Positions 16,282 through 24,693 of a DNA stretch of 64,000 nt are shown piece by piece (position 1 is the stretch's first letter; each line of letters opens with the position of its first letter). The notes beneath the pieces were generated by a model. The model was not told the DNA's origin. It worked only from the letters and a program-made list of their open reading frames with translations, and did no database searches. This DNA is from Corallococcus silvisoli (lineage in GTDB: Bacteria > Myxococcota > Myxococcia > Myxococcales > Myxococcaceae). The position numbers were made by a program, and so were the translations under genes. The stretch lies in assembly GCF_009909145.1 (NCBI RefSeq), contig NZ_JAAAPJ010000001.1, forward strand, positions 1 through 64,000, in the 5' to 3' direction.

Positions 16282-17367
16282 ATGCCGGACATCCGCCTGC
16301 CTGCCGAAGCGAAGTACAAGAACGAACTGGACGCCCTCGCCGCGCATGATGACAAGGCCCGCCCACCGGGTTGGGCGCTGTCGCCTCGCGCGGTGGAGAC
16401 CTACATCCTGGGCAGCCCCAAGCCCGTGGGTGGGGTGGCCATCACGCCGAAGTACGTGGGGGACCGGAGCATCGTGCAGGTCTGCATCGCGACGCTCGCC
16501 TCGGACCGCGCGTTGATGCTCGTGGGCGAGCCGGGCACCGCGAAGAGCTGGCTGTCGGAGCACCTCTCCGCGGCCGTCAGCGGCACCTCCGGGCTCGTCG
16601 TGCAGGGCACCGCGGGGACCAGCGAGGACCACATCAAGTACTCCTGGAACTACGCGCTGCTGCTCGCGCAGGGGCCCACGCCGGAGGCGCTGGTGCCCTC
16701 GCCCATCCTCCGCGCCATGCGCACGGGCAAGTTCGCCCGCTTCGAGGAGGTCACCCGCACGTCGCCGGAGATCCAGGACTCGCTCATCTCCATCCTGTCG
16801 GAGAAGCAGGTGTCGGTGCCGGAGCTGGGGGAGGTGACGAGCGCGCAGCGGGGCTTCAACCTCATCGCCACCGCGAACACGCGCGACCGCGGCGTCAATG
16901 AGATGAGCGCCGCGCTCAAGCGCCGCTTCAACTTCGTCACCGTGCCGGTGGTGGAGGACCTGGAGCAGGAGATCCAAATCGTCACCAAGCGCGAGGCGGA
17001 GCTGCGCACGGACTACCAGGTGGGCGTGCCGCCGCCGGAGGAGCTGTCGCGGGTGCTGCTGACGCTCTTCCATGAGCTGCGCAAGGGCGTGACGAAGGAC
17101 GGGAAGACGAAGGTGCGGACCCCGGGCGCGGTGCTGTCCACGGCGGAGGCCATCAGCGTGCTGTTCAACAGCTCCATCCTCGCGCAGCAGTTCGGCACCG
17201 GGACGGTGACGCCGCAGGAGCTGGCGGCCTCGCTGGTGGGGGCGGTGGTGAAGGAGCAGGAGGACGACGTGAAGGCGCTGCGCGAATACATGGAGACGGT
17301 GGCCAAGAGCCGCACCGGTCCCTGGAAGGACCTGTACTCCGCGAGCAAGAAGCTGCTGAGGGGCTGA
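16282..17367 (+). CDS. MoxR-type AAA+ ATPase (YehL-like)
   Basis: 361 residues. Walker A is GEPGTAKS (about 84-91). The Walker B-like strand reads KFARFEEV (about 150-157), with Glu-Glu in place of Asp-Glu. Sensor 1 is in LIATANTRDRG, and an arginine-rich ALKRRFNFV follows. MoxR ATPases are chaperone-like and usually partner with VWA proteins; here the VWA gene is two genes downstream. The family most resembles E. coli YehL. The ATG at 16282 is used, but the in-frame ATG at 16252 is also possible and neither has a strong ribosome site. The stop overlaps the next start as TGATG, so the downstream gene is translationally coupled. Confidence 0.82.
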   Translation: MPDIRLPAEAKYKNELDALAAHDDKARPPGWALSPRAVETYILGSPKPVGGVAITPKYVGDRSIVQVCIATLASDRALMLVGEPGTAKSWLSEHLSAAVSGTSGLVVQGTAGTSEDHIKYSWNYALLLAQGPTPEALVPSPILRAMRTGKFARFEEVTRTSPEIQDSLISILSEKQVSVPELGEVTSAQRGFNLIATANTRDRGVNEMSAALKRRFNFVTVPVVEDLEQEIQIVTKREAELRTDYQVGVPPPEELSRVLLTLFHELRKGVTKDGKTKVRTPGAVLSTAEAISVLFNSSILAQQFGTGTVTPQELAASLVGAVVKEQEDDVKALREYMETVAKSRTGPWKDLYSASKKLLRG

Positions 17368-19670
17368 TGGACTTCGCCCTGCTCTCCCGGGTGCTGCACT
17401 TCCCGGTGCGTCACCACTCGCCGCGCACCACCGCCGTCCTCCAGCAGTGGCTGGAGCGGGTGTGGCCAGAGGTCGTCCTCGTGGAGGGGCCCTGCGACGC
17501 CACGGGGATGGTGGACGTGCTGTGCGACGCGCAGACGCGGCCCCCCGTGGCCATCCTGGGCTACCGCACGGACGGCACCCCGGCGTCCTCCCTGTGGCCC
17601 TTCGCGGCCTATTCGCCGGAGTATCAGGCGCTGAAATGGGCCCGCGCGAAGGGCGTGCGCGTGGAGTTCATCGACATCCCGGTGGGGGTCAGCCTCGCGG
17701 TGGACCGTCAGGCGCCCGGCGCGGAGCAGGAGGCGGAGGCAGGCGCGCCCGTCCCCGACGACGCGGTGCCGCTGACGGATGCCTTCGCGCGCTCGCGGGG
17801 CTACCGCTCCTTCGAGGAGTTCTGGGAGGCGGCCTTCGAGGCGCCGGACTGGAGCCCCGAGCAGTTCCGCCCGATGCTGATTGCGTGGGCGGAGGTCGTC
17901 AACGCGGGCCCCCGGCCGGGCTACCACCGCCAGCGCGACGCCTTCATGGCGCGCAAGGTGCTGGAGGTGGTGGCGGGCGGGGTGGCGCCGGAGAAGGTGG
18001 CGGTGGTGGCGGGCGCGGCGCACACCGCGGCGTTCCTGGCGAACGACGTGGAGCCCGCGCTGGAGGCGCGGCTGCCGGCGGGCGTGCCCTGCGCGGTGAC
18101 GGTGATTCCCTTCAGCTTCCCGCGCCTGGCGGAGCAGCTGGGATACGGCGCGGGCAACCGGGCGCCGCACTTCTACCAGAAGGCCCATGAGGCCCACTGC
18201 GACTTCCGGCGCGCCACGCTGGAGGTGCTGCTGGACTTCGCCAGTCACCTGCGGATGCGGGGCTTCTCCGCGTCGCTGTCGGACGTGCTGGAGGCGTACC
18301 GGCTGGCGGTGACGCTGTCGGACCTGCGCGAGAAGAGCGCCCCGGGGCTGGATGAGCTGCGCGAGGCGACGGTGGCCACGCTGTGCCGGGGCGACGCGAC
18401 GCACGTGGACGGCTTCCTGTGGAAGAGCGTCATCGGCCACGAGGTGGGGCAGGTGGCGAGCCGCATCGGGCAGAACTCGCTCCAGGCGGAGTTCTGGCGC
18501 GAGGTGGGCGAGCGGCGGCTGCCGCGCACCGACAGCCCGGAGACGTTCGCGCTCCGGCTCAACAACCCGGTGGAGGTGGGCTCCTCCGTGTTCCTCCACC
18601 GGCTGCGCGTCGCCGGCATCCCATATGCGTCGCTGTCGGGCACGGGCTCCTCGCGCAAGCAGGCGGCGGAGTCCGATGCGGGCGGCTACGCGGCGCTGAC
18701 GCGGGTGCGCGAGTCCTGGCAGGCGCAGTGGACGCCGTCCACGGACGTGGCGCTGGTGGAGAAGATCGTCCTGGGCGACTCGCTGGAGGGCGTGACGACG
18801 CGCGTGCTCCAGGAGCGGCTGGCGCAGGCGAAGTCGACGGCCGACGCCGCGGACGTGCTGCTGGAGTCCGTCATCACCGGGTGCCCCCAGACGGTGGCCA
18901 CGGCGCTCCAGGCGTGTGACGCGCACGCGGCCACGGACGCGGACCTGCCGTCGCTGGCCTCGGCGGCGCGGGCGCTGTCGGGGCTGATGGCCTATGGCAC
19001 GTCGCGGGCGCACTCGGAGGTGGGGGACGACGCCGTGGCGGCGCTGGGAGAGAAGACCTTCGGCCGGGCGCTGCTGCGCGTGCGCGAGGCCAGCGCGTGC
19101 GCGCCGGACGCGGTGGCGAAGGTGCTGGAGGCGCTGCGCACGCTGCATGAGGTGGCGCTGTCCCAGCCGCGCGCGGACAAGGAGGGCTGGCTCGCGGAGG
19201 CGCGCGGGTTGATGGAGAGCCACGCGGTGCACCCGGCGACGTCGGGGCTGGCGACGGGCCTCCTGTACCTGGCGCGAGAGCTGCCCGAGGCGGACGTGGC
19301 GCTGGAGGTGGGGCGGCGGCTGTCCCTGGCGGTGGAGCCGGCGGACGCGGCGGCGTACCTGGAGGGCTTCCTCCAGGTGAACGCGCTGGTGCTGGTCAAG
19401 AGCCGCGACGTGGTGAAGGCGCTGGACGACTTCCTGGTCAGCGTGGAGCCGGAGCGCTTCCGGCAGACGCTGCCCGTGCTCCGCCGGGCGCTGGGCACGC
19501 TGGGCGCCACGGAGCGGCGCTACCTGATGGAGAACGTGATGGGCGTGCGGCAGCTGAAGGACAAGGGCCGCGCGGTGAAGGCGGTGCTGGAGGAGAAGGA
19601 CAAGGCGACGCTGAAGGACATGAGCGCGGACCTGAGCAAGGCGCTCGACGACCTGGACGACCTGCTATGA
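17367..19670 (+). CDS. DUF5682 family protein (YehM-like)
   Basis: 767 residues, matching the DUF5682 family of which E. coli YehM is a member. The N-terminus contains FPVRHHSPRTT, then VVLVEGPCDATGMVD and VEFIDIPV. This HxxP / EGP pattern recalls the EreA/ChaN/TraB hydrolase-like fold, but that is my inference. The rest is long and helical, with charged repeats near the C-terminus and no membrane segment. It is second in the coupled operon: its ATG overlaps the ATPase stop and its own stop overlaps the VWA start (ATGA). Function is unknown; the constant association with MoxR, VWA and SWIM genes implies a shared complex. Confidence 0.75.
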   Translation: MDFALLSRVLHFPVRHHSPRTTAVLQQWLERVWPEVVLVEGPCDATGMVDVLCDAQTRPPVAILGYRTDGTPASSLWPFAAYSPEYQALKWARAKGVRVEFIDIPVGVSLAVDRQAPGAEQEAEAGAPVPDDAVPLTDAFARSRGYRSFEEFWEAAFEAPDWSPEQFRPMLIAWAEVVNAGPRPGYHRQRDAFMARKVLEVVAGGVAPEKVAVVAGAAHTAAFLANDVEPALEARLPAGVPCAVTVIPFSFPRLAEQLGYGAGNRAPHFYQKAHEAHCDFRRATLEVLLDFASHLRMRGFSASLSDVLEAYRLAVTLSDLREKSAPGLDELREATVATLCRGDATHVDGFLWKSVIGHEVGQVASRIGQNSLQAEFWREVGERRLPRTDSPETFALRLNNPVEVGSSVFLHRLRVAGIPYASLSGTGSSRKQAAESDAGGYAALTRVRESWQAQWTPSTDVALVEKIVLGDSLEGVTTRVLQERLAQAKSTADAADVLLESVITGCPQTVATALQACDAHAATDADLPSLASAARALSGLMAYGTSRAHSEVGDDAVAALGEKTFGRALLRVREASACAPDAVAKVLEALRTLHEVALSQPRADKEGWLAEARGLMESHAVHPATSGLATGLLYLARELPEADVALEVGRRLSLAVEPADAAAYLEGFLQVNALVLVKSRDVVKALDDFLVSVEPERFRQTLPVLRRALGTLGATERRYLMENVMGVRQLKDKGRAVKAVLEEKDKATLKDMSADLSKALDDLDDLL

Positions 19671-20881
19671 GCGTGGACCCCAAGGACCTGGACCCGAAGG
19701 ACCGCGACGCGCTGCTGCGCTGGCGGCTGGCGCTGGGCCCGGAGGCGGAGAAGACCGGGGCCTGTCCATCCCTGAGCGCGCTGGGCGCCGGGGCGGGCAC
19801 GGTGGACCTGAAGGGCGACAGCCTGGAGGACCTGGATGACGCGCTCTCCTTCGTCTACGGCGAGCGCTCGGCGGGCCGCGGCGGCTCCCGGCCCTACCTG
19901 CCCAAGTGGCTGGGCGCGCTGCGTGACTTCTTCCAGGAGGACGTCATCGCGTTGGTGCAGAAGGACGCCATCGAGCGCAAGGGGCTGACCCAGCTGCTCT
20001 TCGAGCCGGAGACGCTGCCCTTCCTGGACAAGAACCTGGAGCTGGTGACGACGCTGGTGAGCGCGCGCGGGCTCATCCCGGAGCAGGCCAAGGACGCGGC
20101 GCGCGGCATCATCCGGGAGGTGGTGGAGGACCTGCGCAAGAAGCTGGAGTCCCCGCTGCGCACGGCGGTGCTGGGGGCGCTGCGCAGGGACAGGACGAGC
20201 CCCATCCCCATCGCGCGCAACATCGACTGGCGGCGGACCATCCGTTCCAACCTCAAGGGCTGGGACGCGGAGCGCAAGCGGCTCATCCCGGAGCGCTTCT
20301 ACTTCTGGCCCAACCAGCGCCGTCACCACGAGTGGGACGTGACGCTGGTGGTGGACCAGTCCGGCTCCATGGCGGAGAGCGTGGTGTACAGCTCCGTGAT
20401 GGCGGCCATCTTCGCGTCGCTGGACGTGCTGCGCACGAGCCTGGTGCTGTTCGACACGGAGATCGTCGACATGACGCCCGTGCTGGCGGACCCGGTGGAG
20501 GTGCTCTTCTCCGCGCAGCTGGGCGGAGGCACGGACATCAACCGGGCGGTGGCCTATGCGCAGGAGCACTACGTGCGCCGGCCGGAGAAGACGCTCTTCA
20601 TCCTCATCACCGACCTGTACGAGGGCGGCGACGCGGAGGCGTTGGTGGCGCGGCTGCGGCAGCTGGTGGACTCGCGCTCCAAGGTGTTGTGCCTGCTGGC
20701 GCTGTCGGACAGCGGGCGGCCCTCCTACGACCACGCGATGGCGGAGCAGCTGACGGCGCTCGGGATTCCGTGCTTCGGGTGCACGCCCCGGAAGCTGGTG
20801 GACGTGGTGGAGCGGGTGATGCGCAACCAGGACCTGACGCCGCTCATCGCGTCAGCGGAGAAGGGGGACCGCCATGGCTGA
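19667..20881 (+). CDS. VWA-domain protein (YehP-like)
   Basis: 404 residues. The C-terminal half is a von Willebrand A domain with an intact metal-binding MIDAS: DQSGS (DxSxS) at about 230, the Thr in GGGTDINRA and the Asp in ILITDLYEGGD. The N-terminal 200 residues are helical with a basic patch (RRTIRSNLKGWDAERKR) just before the VWA domain. VWA proteins act as adaptors for MoxR ATPases, so this is the likely direct partner of the ATPase encoded at 16282. It starts inside the previous stop codon and its end overlaps the SWIM gene by 8 bp. It has no signal peptide, so it is cytoplasmic. Confidence 0.85.
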   Translation: MSVDPKDLDPKDRDALLRWRLALGPEAEKTGACPSLSALGAGAGTVDLKGDSLEDLDDALSFVYGERSAGRGGSRPYLPKWLGALRDFFQEDVIALVQKDAIERKGLTQLLFEPETLPFLDKNLELVTTLVSARGLIPEQAKDAARGIIREVVEDLRKKLESPLRTAVLGALRRDRTSPIPIARNIDWRRTIRSNLKGWDAERKRLIPERFYFWPNQRRHHEWDVTLVVDQSGSMAESVVYSSVMAAIFASLDVLRTSLVLFDTEIVDMTPVLADPVEVLFSAQLGGGTDINRAVAYAQEHYVRRPEKTLFILITDLYEGGDAEALVARLRQLVDSRSKVLCLLALSDSGRPSYDHAMAEQLTALGIPCFGCTPRKLVDVVERVMRNQDLTPLIASAEKGDRHG

Positions 20882-23750
20882 CGTGCGGCCAATCATTGGC
20901 ATGGGCGCGCTGGGTGAGATCATCAGCGACAAGACGGAGCTGGCGAAGGGCGCGGCGCTGTTCGACGGCAAGCAGCTCACCCACCTGTCCCGGTATGAGA
21001 ACCGGCTGTTCGCGGACGCGGCGGGTTCAGGGGCGACGCCGTACAAGGTCTCGCTTGTCTTCGGCGAGGCGCGCTCGGACGTGAAGGGGCGGTGCTCGTG
21101 CATGGCGGCGCGCTCGCGTCCCTTCTGCAAGCACGCGGCGGCGCTGCTGGTGGCGTGGGCGCGGGCGCCGCAGGCCTTCGTCACCGCGGAGGCCGCCCCG
21201 GTCGCGCCGGCGGGGACGGGCGGCGCGAAGAAGAGCGTGAAGAAGGGCAAGGCGGAGACGGGCGAGCTGATGAAGGCGGGCGTGGCGCAGGTGTCCACGC
21301 TGGTGCGCGAGCTGGGCCTGTCGGGCGTGGCGTCGCTGGGCGCGGAGCGTCCCGAGCAGGTGCGGGCCCTGGGCGAGGCGCTGCGGGCCAACGGCCTGCG
21401 GCGGCTGTCGGCGCGGGCGGTGGAGCTGGCGGGCCTGCTGGACGCGGCGGCGGCCCGCACGGGGACGTTCGAGGCGCCGGTGTACACGGACCTGGTGGCG
21501 GACATGCTGCTCACGGCGCGCAAGGTGGAGAAGCACCTGGGCGGCGACGCGCTGGAGCCCCGCCACGTGGAGGAGCTGATTGGAAGGACGTGGACGAAGA
21601 AGGACCGGACGCCCGTCACCGGGCTGACGCTGGTGGAGTACGCGTTCTCCTCGCGCGTCACGCCGGACAGGTTCCTCGTCCGGGAGAGCCGCTTCGTGGA
21701 CCTGGTGTCGGGCGGCCACTACAGCGAGAAGCAGATCCTCCCCGCGTCCCTCAAGACGGTGGAGCCCAAGAAGAGCCGCGCGGGCTTCGTGCTCCAGGGC
21801 GCGGTGGGCGGGCAGTACCCGGGCTTCGCGCCGCACCGGCTGGACCTGGAGTCGTGGACGGGCGGGACGCCGGTGGACCGCGCGTCGCTGGAGCGGCTGG
21901 TGGAGGTCGCGCTCCCGGACGTAGGCGCGGTGATGGCGGCCTTCCAGGAGCACCGCAAGGACGTGTTCGCGCCGGACCTGCTGCCGGTGGCGGTGCGGGT
22001 GGAGACGCTGCTGGCCAGCGGGGCCCGCTCCCAGTTCGTGGACGGCGCGGGGCGGGGGCTCTTCCTGCCCGTGGATGCCTCGCTGGAGGAGCCGCTGGCC
22101 GGGGCCCTGGAGGACGCGAAGCTGCTGGCGGTGCTGGGGGACGTGGGCCTGGAGGCGGCGCTCCCCACGCTGTTCCCCACCGCCCTGGTGGTGCGGACGC
22201 CGGAGGGCCTGGACCTGCGCCCGCTGGGCCGCTCCGAGGACGCGCCCGTGTCGCCCCGGCGTCGAGGCCGTGTCCGCGCGCCCGTCACGCCGAACGCGCT
22301 GCCCCGCAGCGGGTGGGCGGAGGCGGCGCGAGCGGCGGGCGCGTCGCGGGCGGCCATCGCGCTGGCGGAGGTTCGCGACGAACTGGCGGATGCGTTCGCG
22401 AGCGGCCTGTCCGCGGTGGGGCCCCGCGCGGTGGAGCCGCTGGTGGCCCGACTCCAGGAGCTGGGGTTGGAGAAGCCGGGGGCGCTGCTGGACGCGCTGG
22501 CGCGGCGGCCGGACCTGGTGGAGCGGCTGGACGACTTCATCAAGGTGTACCAGGTGCTGGGCATCGCGCTGGTGCGGCTGTCGGGCGCGGTGCAGGTGGA
22601 GACGTCCGCGCTGGAGTCCGTGCCCACGCACCCGAGCATCCGCGTGCACCGGTCGGAGGAGGTGCTGTCGCCGGGCGAGGCCATGGTGCGCCGGGCGCGC
22701 GGGGAGCTGACGCGCTACGAGTCGGCGGCGCACGCGGCGCGCTACTACGCCCGCCTGGGCGCGGACGCCCTCACGCGGGACTACTACCCCGCCTGGAGCG
22801 ACGGCGCGGCGAGCGCCTTCGTGGCGCGGACGGTGGCGGCGCGGGGCGAGGCGGCGCTGGACGCCGTGCGGGACGCGCTGGCGGAGCACCACAGCCGGAT
22901 GGTGCGCCGCACCGCCATCCGCGTGCTGGGCGCGATGGGCGGAGTCCAGGCGCGGCGCGAGCTGGACGCGATGACGCGCAAGGGGCATGACGCGGGCCTG
23001 CGCCTGTTCGCGAAGGAGACGCTGGAGGACGTGCACGCCCGGGAGACCGGCGAGGCGGCGGTGGCGGAGCTCTTGAAGCGCCGCCGGGAGCGGGCGGTGC
23101 CGCTGGTGCAGGCCGCGCTCTCCGAGACGACGAAGGAGGAGCGGGGCGCGGCGGTGGGGCGGCTGGCGGAGCTGGGCTCGGCGGCGATGCCCGCGCTGCG
23201 CCAGGTGCTGCATGGAGACCCTTCGCGCGAGGTGCGGCGCGAGGCGGCGGAGGCGCTGGCCCGGATGGGGGACGCGGAGGTCATCGACCGGTTCGTCCAA
23301 CTGGTGCAGGGCCGGAGCCACGACGACACCGAGGCCAAGCACGCGGTGTACGCGCTGGGCATGCTGGGCGATGTGCGTGGCGCGGAGGCCCTGCTGGTGG
23401 CGTTCGCGGATGGGTGGAAGCCCGGCGTGGTCGCGGAGGCCATGCGCACGCTGGGGTTGGCCCTCCTCCAGCCCGCGCTGAACCTGGCGGAGACGCGCCC
23501 GGAGGTGCTGGAGCGGCAGGCGCTGCGCGGCCTCTTCGAGAAGTTCAACCCGGCCGCCCTGGCGAAGGAGCTGCTCGCGCGCGTGGAGGCGTCGCGCGAA
23601 AGCACGGACCTCGTCGACCGCGCGGCGGTGTACCTGAAGGTCGCGGCCCAGAACGCGGCGGTGGGAAAGCAGGTGGCCGCGCGCCTCCTGGCCCTGCCCT
23701 CCGTGGCGGACGACAAGGCCCTGTCCAAGCTGGCGAAGAAGCTGCTCTGA
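20874..23750 (+). CDS. SWIM zinc-finger protein with HEAT repeats (YehQ-like)
   Basis: 958 residues. A SWIM zinc finger lies at about 74-87 (Cys-Ser-Cys, eight residues, Cys-Lys-His), a module that binds nucleic acid or protein. The middle part (about 130-580) shows no family I recognise. The C-terminal third has HEAT-like helical repeats, for example ALAEHHSRMVRRTAIRVLGA and DPSREVRREAAEALARMGD, suited to scaffolding. Fusing HEAT repeats to the SWIM protein is an elaboration over the simpler YehQ-like partner. It is the last gene of the coupled operon; a strong hairpin follows at 23762. Confidence 0.8.
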   Translation: MADVRPIIGMGALGEIISDKTELAKGAALFDGKQLTHLSRYENRLFADAAGSGATPYKVSLVFGEARSDVKGRCSCMAARSRPFCKHAAALLVAWARAPQAFVTAEAAPVAPAGTGGAKKSVKKGKAETGELMKAGVAQVSTLVRELGLSGVASLGAERPEQVRALGEALRANGLRRLSARAVELAGLLDAAAARTGTFEAPVYTDLVADMLLTARKVEKHLGGDALEPRHVEELIGRTWTKKDRTPVTGLTLVEYAFSSRVTPDRFLVRESRFVDLVSGGHYSEKQILPASLKTVEPKKSRAGFVLQGAVGGQYPGFAPHRLDLESWTGGTPVDRASLERLVEVALPDVGAVMAAFQEHRKDVFAPDLLPVAVRVETLLASGARSQFVDGAGRGLFLPVDASLEEPLAGALEDAKLLAVLGDVGLEAALPTLFPTALVVRTPEGLDLRPLGRSEDAPVSPRRRGRVRAPVTPNALPRSGWAEAARAAGASRAAIALAEVRDELADAFASGLSAVGPRAVEPLVARLQELGLEKPGALLDALARRPDLVERLDDFIKVYQVLGIALVRLSGAVQVETSALESVPTHPSIRVHRSEEVLSPGEAMVRRARGELTRYESAAHAARYYARLGADALTRDYYPAWSDGAASAFVARTVAARGEAALDAVRDALAEHHSRMVRRTAIRVLGAMGGVQARRELDAMTRKGHDAGLRLFAKETLEDVHARETGEAAVAELLKRRRERAVPLVQAALSETTKEERGAAVGRLAELGSAAMPALRQVLHGDPSREVRREAAEALARMGDAEVIDRFVQLVQGRSHDDTEAKHAVYALGMLGDVRGAEALLVAFADGWKPGVVAEAMRTLGLALLQPALNLAETRPEVLERQALRGLFEKFNPAALAKELLARVEASRESTDLVDRAAVYLKVAAQNAAVGKQVAARLLALPSVADDKALSKLAKKLL

Positions 23751-23761
23751 GGCGTTCGAGT

Positions 23762-23782
23762 CCGCCGCCCTGTCCGCGGCGG
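23762..23782 (+). terminator. Hairpin after the MoxR-VWA-SWIM operon
   Basis: CCGCCGC and GCGGCGG form a perfect 7-bp stem with a 7-base loop, beginning 12 bp after the stop at 23750. There is no T-run, as is common at high G+C. A terminator role is likely but unproven. Confidence 0.4.
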
Positions 23783-23869
23783 CGGGCTCCACCCGCGCGC
23801 AGGTGTTCCGCTGGGAGCTGAGCGCGGGGCATTGCGTGGGCTCCCGAATCCCGCCAGCCTCCGCGGCGC

Positions 23870-24631
23870 ATGACGGACAACGCCCCTCCCCCTGTACCGG
23901 GCCCGCGTCACGACGACGCGCTGGACGCGTACGACCTGCCGTTCCTGGAGCGGCTCTCGCTCCAGCTCCAGGGCGTCGTCATCGCCGTCGTGCTGCGTGT
24001 CACCGACCTGCTGCTGCTCCTCTTTCGACCCCGGCTCCTGCGGCCGTACCTGGGGCTGTGGTGGCAGCGCATCCTGCGCACGCCCTACCGCGCGCGGCGC
24101 ACCTTTGAGATGGCCCGCGTGCTCCAGGCGTCGGGCCAGTCGTTCCGCGAGCTGATGTACGGCGAGACGCCGCTCGTGACGGCGCTGCGCTTCTTGAAGC
24201 AGGCGGGCGTGGGTCCTGGCAGCCGGGTGGTGGACCTGGGCGCGGGGCGAGGGCGGGTGCTGCTCGCCGCGCGCTGGCTGGGCGCCGGGGCGCATGGCGT
24301 GGAGTTGCTCGCGGACCACGTGGCGCGCGTGGAGCCCTGGCTGAGGCCCGCGGGCATCACCCTGACCGTGGGCGACATGACCCGCGAACCGCTCACGGAT
24401 GCGACCCATGTCTTCTGCAACTGGGTGGCGTTCAGCCCAGAGACGAAGGCTCGCCTCGTCTCCCACCTTCGCACCTGCTCACCCGGAACCCGCATCATCA
24501 CGGTCACGCGCCCCATCCTGGCGGAAGGCTTCACCAGACAGGTTCACCACTGGATGCTCTTCACCTGGGGCTTCGAGAAAGTCTGGCTTCAAGAATACCG
24601 CCCGGACGCAATCACAGCGCCGCGACAGTGA
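23870..24631 (+). CDS. SAM-dependent class I methyltransferase
   Basis: 253 residues. The N-terminal 80 residues contain a hydrophobic helix (GVVIAVVLRVTDLLLLLF) and a basic stretch, suggesting membrane association. The methyltransferase domain has motif I VVDLGAGRGRVLLAA (about 118-132), an acidic post-I residue in GVELLADH, and a motif IV-like THVFCNWVAFS. The layout (a GRG-type motif I and FCNWV) recalls the DOT1-like branch of SAM enzymes, but the substrate is unknown. The start is the ATG at 23870. It stands alone between the MoxR operon and the protease gene. Confidence 0.75.
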   Translation: MTDNAPPPVPGPRHDDALDAYDLPFLERLSLQLQGVVIAVVLRVTDLLLLLFRPRLLRPYLGLWWQRILRTPYRARRTFEMARVLQASGQSFRELMYGETPLVTALRFLKQAGVGPGSRVVDLGAGRGRVLLAARWLGAGAHGVELLADHVARVEPWLRPAGITLTVGDMTREPLTDATHVFCNWVAFSPETKARLVSHLRTCSPGTRIITVTRPILAEGFTRQVHHWMLFTWGFEKVWLQEYRPDAITAPRQ

Positions 24632-24635
24632 TTGT

Positions 24636-24655
24636 CAGACGTTACTTATAGTCTG
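24636..24655 (+). promoter_or_regulatory. Candidate -10 element inside an inverted repeat
   Basis: TATAGT (24647-24652) resembles a -10 box. It lies within CAGAC (24636-24640) and GTCTG (24651-24655), inverted arms ten bases apart. No good -35 is present at 17 bp, which fits an activator-dependent or repressed promoter for the protease gene at 24694. Confidence 0.3.
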
Positions 24656-24693
24656 CCGCCCTTCACTCGAAGTCGCAGGAAAGGCAGGCAGTC

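Noticed and set aside
21027..23792. A 921-codon minus-strand frame opposite the SWIM gene
   Set aside because: His/Arg/Gln-rich shadow with no ribosome site; the plus-strand gene has a SWIM motif and operon overlaps.
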